Assembly (NCBI GenBank): GCA_050262615.1
Contig: JBLNEL010000313.1
Coordinates: 1 to 11,861, forward strand
Length of the DNA stretch: 11,861 nucleotides
Source: JAUZPB01 sp050262615
Lineage (GTDB): Bacteria > Bacteroidota > Ignavibacteria > Ignavibacteriales > SURF-24
Direction: 5' to 3'
Shown here: positions 1-6,123 of the stretch, in pieces
How positions within the stretch are numbered: the first letter of the stretch is position 1
How the letters are laid out: the number at the start of each line of letters is the position of its first letter
Notes under the pieces: model-generated
Database searches by the model: none
The model's input: the letters and a program-made list of their open reading frames with translations, nothing else
What the model was told of the DNA's origin: nothing
Program-made: the position numbers and the translations under genes

Positions 1-72
1 TTAAAGATAGCTGAAAATCATGCTGAAAAAATGCTTAAAATTACATCATCCGGTATGGAAATAAAAAAATAA
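1..72 (+). CDS. C-terminal end of an unidentified protein (partial)
   Basis: Frame 1 is open from the window edge to a TAA at 70-72 and encodes 23 residues, charged and probably helical, ending SSGMEIKK. The composition is that of an ordinary soluble C-terminus. There is too little to name a family. The frame could be open by chance, but it has the same orientation as all other genes here and ends 153 bases before the next start, so a real gene end is plausible. No convincing intrinsic terminator follows: only a weak TCTGAA/TTCAGA pairing (90-95 with 111-116) and, further on, a run of eight T at 132-139. Confidence 0.45.
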   Translation, partial: LKIAENHAEKMLKITSSGMEIKK

Positions 73-105
73 GCGGCTTTCAATAATCTTCTGAAAACTC
101 CTCTT

Positions 106-148
106 TAAACTTCAGAGTATATTTTGTAAACTTTTTTTTATAAACTTT
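106..148 (+). repeat. three short direct repeats in an AT-rich leader
   Basis: TAAACTT occurs at 106-112, 127-133 and 141-147, the last two extended to TAAACTTT. They lie upstream of the M16 peptidase gene. A weak promoter-like pair follows: TTGATA at 147-152 and TAATAT at 172-177, with a long 19-base spacer. In sequence this rich in A and T the copies may be chance. A regulator-binding array is the alternative. Confidence 0.25.
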
Positions 149-225
149 GATATATTAAATGTCTGAGTAAATAATATTTACTGACAAAAGTTTTATAAAA
201 TTGTTTTCAAAAAGCCGGAGAAAAA

Positions 226-3216
226 ATGAAACTGCTTCAACTCATCTTGCCCTTTTCCGCTCTGTTTATGCTTGCCTTTAGTCTGGTTCTTAATGCTGAA
301 GAATATAAAAAAGGAGAAATTTACCATGGATTTAAACTCCTTGAAAAGAAGTTTGTAAAAGAAGTCAATGCCGAGTGCCTGCTGTTTGAACACGTTAAAA
401 GCGGGGCACGCCTTCTGAAGATTAATGCTAAAGATATAAATAAAACCTTTTCTATTGGATTTAAGACTGTGCCTGAATCCGATGGCGGCACGCCGCATAT
501 AATAGAACATTCTGTCTTGAACGGATCAACACATTTTCCGGTTAAAAGTCCTTTTGATATTCTTTCAAAAGGCTCTCTTAATACCTTTCTTAATGCTATG
601 ACCGGAAGTGATATGACAATTTATCCGGTAGCAAGTATGAATGAAAAAGATTATTACAACCTGATGCATATCTATCTTGACGCTGTTTTTAATCCTCTTA
701 TCCATGAAAATCCACGTATCTTCCAGCAGGAAGGCTGGCATTATGAACTAGAGGATCCTAAGGGTGAAATTACCTATAAAGGTGTTGTATATAATGAAAT
801 GAAGGGAGCTTTCTCCAGTCCTTCACGTGAACTTGGCTACCAGGTTCAGAAAAATCTTTTCCCGGATAACGGTTATAAATATTCTTCAGGCGGGTATCCG
901 ACGGCTATACCAAAGCTTACGTATGAAGACTTTAAGAACTTTCATAAACGTTATTATCATCCTGCTAACAGTTATATATACCTTTACGGTGATGCTGATC
1001 TGAACAGAGAACTGGAATTTATTGACAAGGAATATCTCTCGGGTTATTCTAAGGAGGACGTCCGAGCTCAAATACCGCTTCAGAAGCCGTTTGATAGAAT
1101 GAAAGAAGTTACTGCATATTATCCTGTTGCCGATGGTGATAAAACAGAAGATCAGACTTATCTTACACTGAGCTTTGTAGCCGGACTAAATACCGACCGT
1201 GCCTTTGTTCTTTCTCTTAATATAATAGCCGATGTGCTTGTTAATCAGGAAGCTGCTCCTGTAAGGCTGGCGCTGAAAGAGGCAGGTATCGGACAGGATG
1301 TCAGTGCCTGGGTTGATGATCTTCAGCAGAATGTCTTTATAATAAGAGTGCAGAATGCAAATGCAAAGGATAAAGAAAAATTCCGTGAAATTGTTATGAA
1401 AACACTCGCTGAAACTGCTGAAAAAGGGCTGGATAAGAAAGCTGTTGAAGGCACTCTGAACAGGATTGAATTTCACCTGCGCGAAGGTGATGACGCACAG
1501 AAAGGACTTACATATGCTTTCCAGGCTCTCCCAACCTGGTTCTTTGCAGATGACCCGTTCATGGGACTTGAGTATGAAAAACAGCTTGAGAAAATAAAAT
1601 CGGGCATCGAAAACCGGATGCTCGAAACAATAGTAAAAAAGGATATAATTGAAAACCCGCATTCATTGCTTCTTACACTCGAACCTAAACCAGGACTCGA
1701 AAAACAGAACAATGAGCAGATTGCTTCTGAACTAAAGGGCTACAAAGAGAAGCTTTCAGAACAGGACCTGAATTCTTTAGTAAACCAGACCAAAGACCTG
1801 ATCGAATATCAGAAACGTGAAGATACTCCGGAAGCCCTTGCTACTATTCCACTGCTTGAACGTAAGGATATTAATCCAAAGGCTGAATGGTATGATATCA
1901 AAGAAAAAAAGGTCGCAGGTAAAACATTGCTATTTCATGAGGAATTTACAAACGACGTTGTTTATGCAAAATTTATGTTCGATGTAAGAGCACTCCCAAA
2001 GGAAATGATCCCTTATGCAGCACTCCTCTCTGAAGTGCTTGGCAGTCAAAACACTCAGAACTATAATTTTGGTGATCTTGACAAAGAACTTAATCTTAAT
2101 ACAGGAAGCTTCAGCACATACCTGGGATATTATCTTGAAAACCGGGAGGATCAGAAGATGATGCCTGAGTTTATTGTTGACTCAAAGGTAATGAACAATA
2201 AGACAGATAAGATGTTCGACCTTGTAACTGAAATAATACAGAGGACAAAATATCAGGATACCGACCGGTTGAAAAACATCCTGATCAGGCACCAGTCAAG
2301 ACTTGAAGCACAGATCAAACAGAATGGCTATAACTACGCACAAAGACGCCTCTCATCATATTTTACAAATTCCGGTATGTTTAATGAACTTACCAATGGT
2401 ATAGAATATTACTGGTTTATAACAGACCTGGTTAAGGGCTTTGACCAAAAAGCAGCCGAAATCAGTGAAAATCTTTCTAAGGCAGCCTCGCTTTTGTTTA
2501 ATAAAGACAATATGACAGTTTCTCTTACCAGCGGCGAGAAGGACCTCGGGATATATTCAAAAGGATTAGAGAAATTTATTGCAGCAATGCCTGAGAATAA
2601 AAATCCATTGAATCAATGGAATTTTGAACTTAAAAACAAGAACGAAGGCTTCCAGACAGCTTCCAAAGTACAATATGTCATTCAGGGATTTGACTATAAA
2701 AAACTTGGCTATCAGTACAGCGGAAAAATGCGCGTGCTTGAACAGATACTTTCAACCGACTGGCTTCAGACAAGAATAAGAGTAATCGGTGGCGCTTATG
2801 GCGGATTCTCAAATTTCTCTCCTTCCGGACCTGTGTATTTTGCTTCTTACAGGGATCCGAATCTGAAAGAGACACTTGATAATTATGCTGGAACACCGGA
2901 ATTCCTGGACAAGTTTACTGCTGACGAGAAAACGATGACAAGGTTCATAATAGGCACAATTGCGCAAATGGATAATCCATTGACTCCATCTGAAAAAGGT
3001 ATTGTTGCATTAAGGCGTTATTTCGAAAAAGTAACCAGGGATGATGTTCAGAAAGAACGCGATGAAGTATTGACTACATCAGTTGAAGATATTAAAGCTA
3101 TGAAAAAGATGATCAGCGATGTCCTAAGCCAGAAATCATTCTGCGTTTATGGAAATGAAGAAAAGATCAAATCTCAGAAGGATATTTTCGGTAATCTGAT
3201 AAAACTAAATCATTAA
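226..3216 (+). CDS. secreted M16C zinc metallopeptidase (presequence protease/PreP-like)
   Basis: This is a 996-residue insulinase-superfamily peptidase of the PreP/falcilysin subgroup, which degrades unfolded peptides inside a closed two-half chamber. Seen in the sequence: a signal peptide at residues 1-24 (hydrophobic core, likely cut after LNA); the inverted zinc motif HxxEH as HIIEH at 91-95 (two His ligands, catalytic Glu94); the downstream ligand Glu191 in VVYNEMKG; and the C-terminal-half pair Arg852 and Tyr858 in RVIGGAYG, which completes the active site across the chamber. The middle (about 480-740) fits the M16C-associated linker region. Length matches the family at about 970-1000. 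The ATG has a GGAG about 7 bases upstream. Export to the periplasm or cell surface is inferred from the signal peptide; known PreP enzymes act in organelles, so the substrates here are probably envelope or imported peptides. The gene looks monocistronic, with a strong terminator directly after it. Confidence 0.93.
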   Translation: MKLLQLILPFSALFMLAFSLVLNAEEYKKGEIYHGFKLLEKKFVKEVNAECLLFEHVKSGARLLKINAKDINKTFSIGFKTVPESDGGTPHIIEHSVLNGSTHFPVKSPFDILSKGSLNTFLNAMTGSDMTIYPVASMNEKDYYNLMHIYLDAVFNPLIHENPRIFQQEGWHYELEDPKGEITYKGVVYNEMKGAFSSPSRELGYQVQKNLFPDNGYKYSSGGYPTAIPKLTYEDFKNFHKRYYHPANSYIYLYGDADLNRELEFIDKEYLSGYSKEDVRAQIPLQKPFDRMKEVTAYYPVADGDKTEDQTYLTLSFVAGLNTDRAFVLSLNIIADVLVNQEAAPVRLALKEAGIGQDVSAWVDDLQQNVFIIRVQNANAKDKEKFREIVMKTLAETAEKGLDKKAVEGTLNRIEFHLREGDDAQKGLTYAFQALPTWFFADDPFMGLEYEKQLEKIKSGIENRMLETIVKKDIIENPHSLLLTLEPKPGLEKQNNEQIASELKGYKEKLSEQDLNSLVNQTKDLIEYQKREDTPEALATIPLLERKDINPKAEWYDIKEKKVAGKTLLFHEEFTNDVVYAKFMFDVRALPKEMIPYAALLSEVLGSQNTQNYNFGDLDKELNLNTGSFSTYLGYYLENREDQKMMPEFIVDSKVMNNKTDKMFDLVTEIIQRTKYQDTDRLKNILIRHQSRLEAQIKQNGYNYAQRRLSSYFTNSGMFNELTNGIEYYWFITDLVKGFDQKAAEISENLSKAASLLFNKDNMTVSLTSGEKDLGIYSKGLEKFIAAMPENKNPLNQWNFELKNKNEGFQTASKVQYVIQGFDYKKLGYQYSGKMRVLEQILSTDWLQTRIRVIGGAYGGFSNFSPSGPVYFASYRDPNLKETLDNYAGTPEFLDKFTADEKTMTRFIIGTIAQMDNPLTPSEKGIVALRRYFEKVTRDDVQKERDEVLTTSVEDIKAMKKMISDVLSQKSFCVYGNEEKIKSQKDIFGNLIKLNH

Positions 3217-3230
3217 AATTCTAATGACAC

Positions 3231-3264
3231 CAAGAAGCGGAAACAATTCCGCTTCTTGATTTTT
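3231..3264 (+). terminator. intrinsic terminator of the M16 peptidase gene
   Basis: A perfect 12-bp stem, CAAGAAGCGGAA at 3231-3242 against TTCCGCTTCTTG at 3247-3258, closes on an ACAA tetraloop and is followed by a T run at 3260-3264. It starts 15 bases after the TAA. The central part of the stem recurs in the hairpin after the tonB gene. Confidence 0.85.
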
Positions 3265-3467
3265 ACTTCTTCTTAGTCTTTACTTCTCATTAATCCTTCC
3301 CATCCAAATCCGGAATAATAGAAAATTCATTATACTTAATTCTTGATGGCAGCCAGCAAGCAGCGTCATAATTCATAATTATTATCTGACTATTAGTTTT
3401 TTTGAATAATATGATTATAATAATAAGTAAGCCGAGATTTGATAAAACTATTGCAGGAGAGTGCATC

Positions 3468-4343
3468 ATGAGATATATTGTTTTTCTATTGACTGTAATA
3501 ATTTTTGTTTTAGTAAATTCTATTTCAGCACAGGATACTACCATCAGTTGGAAAAGATCAGCAGATAATAATGTTCCTGAAGAACTGCACCTTTTCAGAT
3601 CAACCCAGTCCTTTAGCCTGCCAACTGCAGAGATGCTCCAGGGCGGGGATTTCGAATTTGAGATATCACACCGCTTTGTTCCCAGCGTAAAGACTGGCCT
3701 TAAACGCCTTTTTGGAATAGATGGACCGGTTAATATGCGCCTTGCACTAGGCTATGCCTTGACTGATAACCTGGCTATCACTCTGGCAAGAAGCAATGTA
3801 TATGATAATGTCGACCTTTGGCTAAAGTACAAGCTTCTGCAAATCCCAAATAATTATTTCCCAATTGCAACTGCCCTTAGAGCCGGGGCGGCCTTGAATA
3901 CATTGGTCTTTGAACAGACAAACGGAAGCGAACGCTCTTCGGGAGATCATCGTAATTTTCAATATTATGCCCAACTGGTCATAAATGGAATGATTGAAAA
4001 AAGACTTGGAATCGGAATAGTCCCATCTTACCTTTACAACAGTGATATCTACAGCAGCGACCGGCAGTATTCTTTTACTCTGGGCACTAACGTTGAATAT
4101 TATTTTTCGAAGCTGCTTGGGGTGATATTTGAATGGAATCCAACTATAAGCGGTTTCAGGAGTCAATATAATCCACTGGCATTTGGAATAGAACTAAATA
4201 CCGGAGGACATTTTTTTAAGATAATGATGACTAACAGCGCATTGCTGAATCCCTCCCAGTTCTTAGCAGGTGAGAATGATTATTCTGCAAGCAGCGGAAA
4301 CTGGCGCTTAGGCTTTAATATCACAAGACTGCTGAAATTTTGA
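3468..4343 (+). CDS. DUF5777-type outer-membrane beta-barrel protein
   Basis: This protein has 291 residues. I chose the ATG at 3468, not an in-frame ATG at 3402, because it has an AGGAG at 3454-3458 and begins a clean signal peptide (residues 1-21, cut after SISA before QD). The mature part has alternating short hydrophobic and polar strands typical of a barrel. The stretch around residues 60-120 resembles DUF5777 proteins of the Bacteroidota group: FEISHRF, a 'LFGIDGP' segment, then 'LALGYALTDNLAI' and 'WLKYKLL'. The C-terminus ends in an aromatic residue (LLKF), as barrels recognised by the Bam machinery usually do. The role of the family is unknown; some members sit near c-type cytochrome or lipid-related genes, but no such neighbour is seen here. 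Family recognition is from memory of the motif pattern and is fairly sure; function is open. Confidence 0.8.
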   Translation: MRYIVFLLTVIIFVLVNSISAQDTTISWKRSADNNVPEELHLFRSTQSFSLPTAEMLQGGDFEFEISHRFVPSVKTGLKRLFGIDGPVNMRLALGYALTDNLAITLARSNVYDNVDLWLKYKLLQIPNNYFPIATALRAGAALNTLVFEQTNGSERSSGDHRNFQYYAQLVINGMIEKRLGIGIVPSYLYNSDIYSSDRQYSFTLGTNVEYYFSKLLGVIFEWNPTISGFRSQYNPLAFGIELNTGGHFFKIMMTNSALLNPSQFLAGENDYSASSGNWRLGFNITRLLKF

Positions 4344-4393
4344 ATCTCCGGAAGTTTGAAAATCCTTAAATCTGAATCTCCGGAAGTCTGAAA
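4341..4393 (+). repeat. 21-base direct repeat, period 32, overlapping a stop codon
   Basis: The unit beginning TGAATCTCCGGAAGT occurs at 4341-4361 and 4373-4393, with 20 of 21 bases identical (T or C at unit position 16). The first copy begins with the TGA stop of the DUF5777 gene. Shorter echoes (AAATCTGAA, AAGTCTGAA) lie between and after the copies, so the stretch looks like a local duplication that has partly decayed. Confidence 0.8.
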
Positions 4394-4394
4394 G

Positions 4395-4422
4395 ACCATA
4401 AGTCTGAATTTTTATGGTTTTT
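4395..4422 (+). terminator. weak intrinsic terminator after the DUF5777 gene
   Basis: ACCATAA at 4395-4401 pairs with TTATGGT at 4412-4418 across a 10-base loop, and the T run at 4418-4422 overlaps the stem end. The stem is short and AT-rich, so efficiency is doubtful. Confidence 0.45.
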
Positions 4423-4449
4423 AACCGCTTATCCGTCCATGGATTAATA

Positions 4450-4477
4450 CCCCACCTGCATAAATATGCAGGTGGGG
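4450..4477 (+). repeat. perfect 12-bp hairpin without a T tract
   Basis: CCCCACCTGCAT at 4450-4461 is exactly complementary to ATGCAGGTGGGG at 4466-4477, with an AAAT loop. The stem is GC-rich in an AT-rich gap and is followed by GCCACATT, not by T residues. It may be a transcript-stabilising or bidirectional termination hairpin, or the palindromic core of a dispersed REP-like element. Nothing in this window decides between these; no second copy is present here. Confidence 0.7.
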
Positions 4478-4510
4478 GCCACATTCCTGCTAAAACACAC
4501 AAAAAACGAC

Positions 4511-4534
4511 ATAGTTATGTAATTGTGTAACTAT
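4511..4534. promoter_or_regulatory. inverted repeat, possible operator
   Basis: ATAGTTA at 4511-4517 and TAACTAT at 4528-4534 are exact inverted copies 10 bases apart (24 bases overall), the geometry of a site for a dimeric regulator. It lies about 140 bases upstream of the 4672 start, where a promoter for that gene would be expected. No family consensus was recognised, and AT-rich chance pairing is possible. Confidence 0.35.
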
Positions 4535-4556
4535 TACTTTCTCCTTATTTACTAGT

Positions 4557-4573
4557 AGAGATTTGAAATCTCT
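4557..4573. promoter_or_regulatory. 17-base palindrome in the leader of the 4672 gene
   Basis: AGAGATTT and AAATCTCT flank a single central G. With a one-base centre it is better read as a DNA dyad for a dimeric protein than as an RNA hairpin, although an RNA stem with a larger loop could form. It sits 99 bases before the ATG. Confidence 0.4.
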
Positions 4574-4671
4574 TGGTAAAACGGAAAATAGAGACTCCTG
4601 TAGGTGAGTTTTCTCCTCCGGATATCAAAAAGGGTTTCTTATTCTTTAACCTATAAAACGGGAGAAACAAG

Positions 4672-4938
4672 ATGAACGCATTCAATTCAGGTTACAATAA
4701 CCCTATAGCTGATCTGGTAAGTGATGAAGTTTATTCATTGCTCAGCAGCTATTACCTGATCGATGAGGTATCTGTCAGAGATTACCTGATCAGGAAAAAA
4801 TTCCGTCAACTGAAGGAAAATAAAATCAGGACTAACGATGCAGTCGAGATTATTATGAAGGAATTTCCTAACCTTCAGTTCGATACAATAAAGAAGATCG
4901 TATATCATCCGCAGAGAAACAGAAAACCATTATTCTGA
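4672..4938 (+). CDS. conserved-looking small helical protein, possible DNA-binding fold
   Basis: This protein has 88 residues, with no signal peptide and no membrane segment. The ATG is preceded by GGGAG seven bases upstream. The sequence is mostly helical: an acidic and hydrophobic N-terminal helix (about residues 11-32), a basic helix (35-50), then residues 52-79 with the pattern of two short helices (NDAVEIIMKEFP, then LQFDTIKKIVY). That last part loosely resembles the 'ls..tVrkIly' recognition helix of helix-turn-helix domains in phage Mor-like or terminase-small-subunit proteins. The tail is basic (HPQRNRKPLF). I do not recognise a family; a small DNA- or RNA-binding protein is only a guess. 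It lies 121 bases ahead of tonB with no clear terminator between, so the two may be cotranscribed. Natural codon use and a good ribosome site make a real gene likely. Confidence 0.75.
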   Translation: MNAFNSGYNNPIADLVSDEVYSLLSSYYLIDEVSVRDYLIRKKFRQLKENKIRTNDAVEIIMKEFPNLQFDTIKKIVYHPQRNRKPLF

Positions 4939-5059
4939 TTCTGCTTTGAACTATAAATAATTGAAAGGAGAAAAGAAAAAGAAAAGAGATAAAAACCCAA
5001 CCCCGAAAAACATATTGGCCGGTTATATTCATCTGTAAAAAAAATTGGAGGAGAGAGTC

Positions 5060-5890
5060 ATGAAAGCAATCAAAACTCCGGCAGCAGTCACATTAAGTCT
5101 GGATGAAATAATATTTGCACAGAAAAATAAAGCCTACGGCGCTTATTTACTTAGAAAGCATTACGCCAGACATATTTCAATAGCTCTGTTTTTATCATTA
5201 TTGATCGTTACAATATTCTCTATATCCTCCATTGTAATGAATCGTGCAAAAAAGGCCGATATTTCTGTTGTGCCAAGTACGAAGGAAATAGTTATAAGCT
5301 TTGTTCAGCAGGAAAATGAGAATATAACTAATGTTGCAAAGCCGGTTGAACAGACTCAGGTATTATCAAAAGCTACATTAAAATTTATGGCACCTGTAAT
5401 AACACCTGATGGCGCTGACAATGAAGAACTGATTCCTACAGCCGATGAACTTTCCAAGGCTCTGCCCTGGATAGCCACTCAGCAGGGGAGTGAGGACGGG
5501 GTTGATCCAAATATAATTATTGAGGTTCCGCCTGCAGTAACGAAGATTGAAAAATCCATAGAAAATCATGAGGAATCTGCAGTTACATTTGCTGAGGTTA
5601 TGCCTTCTTATGTTGGCGGTGAGGCTGAACTCTTTTCATTTATTAACCAGAACGTGCATTACCCGGATATAGCAATGAAAGCCGGTGTTGAGGGGAAAGT
5701 TCTTGTAGAGTTTGTAATAGAAAAAGATGGCTCATTGAGTCATATTGAGGTGGTCAAAAGTGTTGGCGGCTGCTGCGATGAGGAGGCCCTAAGGGTATGC
5801 AGGCTTATGAAAGCCTGGAATCCCGGACTCCAGAACGGAAGACCTGTCAGGGTCAAAGTAGTAATCCCATTCCAGTTCCGTCTGAATTAA
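5060..5890 (+). CDS. TonB-family energy transducer
   Basis: This 276-residue TonB-like protein transmits energy from an inner-membrane ExbB/ExbD motor to outer-membrane TonB-dependent transporters. The N-terminus has the Bacteroidota-type cytoplasmic motif KNKAYGAYLLRKHY (22-35), then one membrane segment at about 38-60. A periplasmic linker of about 120 residues (61-180) is acidic and less proline-rich than classical TonB. The C-terminal TonB domain spans 182-276: YVGGEAEL, the 'YP' at 201-202, VLVEFVIEKDG, DEEALRV, and the closing VRVKVVIPFQFRL. I chose the ATG at 5060, with GGAGGAG at 5047-5053 upstream, over a TTG at 5045 that lies inside the ribosome site itself. Three cysteines (238, 239, 247) cluster in the C-domain. 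No exbB, exbD or receptor gene lies in the window, so this is one of probably several TonB paralogues with a partner motor elsewhere. Confidence 0.9.
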   Translation: MKAIKTPAAVTLSLDEIIFAQKNKAYGAYLLRKHYARHISIALFLSLLIVTIFSISSIVMNRAKKADISVVPSTKEIVISFVQQENENITNVAKPVEQTQVLSKATLKFMAPVITPDGADNEELIPTADELSKALPWIATQQGSEDGVDPNIIIEVPPAVTKIEKSIENHEESAVTFAEVMPSYVGGEAELFSFINQNVHYPDIAMKAGVEGKVLVEFVIEKDGSLSHIEVVKSVGGCCDEEALRVCRLMKAWNPGLQNGRPVRVKVVIPFQFRLN

Positions 5891-5923
5891 TTCGTTTTTA
5901 ACGGAAAGCCCCGACTTTCAGGG

Positions 5924-5960
5924 TATGTGTATTAGTTTATGTGTATTAGTGTATGTGCAT
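5924..5960 (+). repeat. 14-base tandem repeat downstream of tonB
   Basis: TATGTGTATTAGT plus one variable base is repeated at 5924-5937 and 5938-5951, and a third partial copy, TATGTG, starts at 5952. The array ends just before the terminator hairpin. It is non-coding in all sensible frames and looks like replication slippage. Confidence 0.8.
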
Positions 5961-5961
5961 A

Positions 5962-5990
5962 AAGCGGAACCTGGTTCCGCTTCTTTATTG
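5962..5990 (+). terminator. terminator hairpin after tonB
   Basis: AAGCGGAAC at 5962-5970 pairs perfectly with GTTCCGCTT at 5974-5982 across a CTG loop. The downstream TTCTTTATT stretch is only moderately T-rich. A second weak stem (GCAAT 6004-6008 with ATTGC 6015-6019) is followed by six T at 6020-6025 and may act as backup. The stem core AAGCGGAA/TTCCGCTT is the same as in the terminator at 3231-3264. Confidence 0.65.
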
Positions 5991-6123
5991 GCAGCTTATT
6001 ATTGCAATTTATTCATTGCTTTTTTAAGAATTCCGGCGGAAATTTACAGGGAACTAAATACAGTTTTTTATGCTTTATTTAGTACAATAACCTTATTCCA
6101 CTAAAATAATTTGTCGTACACTA

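Larger units (their letters stand above)
4344..4671. other. 328-base gene-free region with several dyads
   Basis: No credible reading frame is seen. In order the region holds: the direct repeat continuing from the preceding stop codon, the weak terminator, the perfect GC-rich hairpin, a dyad ATAGTTA at 4511-4517 with TAACTAT at 4528-4534, and a near-perfect palindrome at 4557-4573 (AGAGATTT-G-AAATCTCT). Next is a stretch that could fold over the ribosome site of the following gene: TTTCTCC at 4610-4616 against GGAGAAA at 4661-4667. The dyads are plausible operators or leader structures for the 4672 gene. No known riboswitch class was recognised. Confidence 0.6.

Noticed and set aside
1186..1712. 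Two minus-strand frames of 158 and 79 codons inside the M16 gene
   Set aside because: They are antisense to an intact, well-recognised coding sequence and show no domain pattern or ribosome site.
3402..3467. Upstream ATG at 3402 as the start of the DUF5777 protein
   Set aside because: It would place 22 extra residues before the signal peptide and has no ribosome site; the ATG at 3468 has AGGAG and starts directly with the signal peptide.
3290..3544. 84-codon minus-strand frame overlapping the DUF5777 gene start
   Set aside because: It runs through the reverse complement of the signal-peptide region, which explains its hydrophobic stretch. It has no ribosome site, and the short inner frame starting at 3376 also lacks one.
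4341..4477. CRISPR-like array
   Set aside because: Only two direct-repeat copies with an 11-base gap, then an unrelated hairpin; no spacer pattern and no cas genes.
4450..4500. End of an IS200/IS605-type insertion sequence
   Set aside because: A hairpin is present, but no transposase gene or fragment and no second end occur in the window.
4511..4671. Known riboswitch (for example cyclic-di-GMP or cobalamin type) in the leader
   Set aside because: No conserved core motif of any class I know could be matched; only generic stems are seen.
5045..5059. TTG at 5045 as the start of TonB
   Set aside because: The TTG overlaps the GGAGGAG ribosome site that serves the ATG at 5060.
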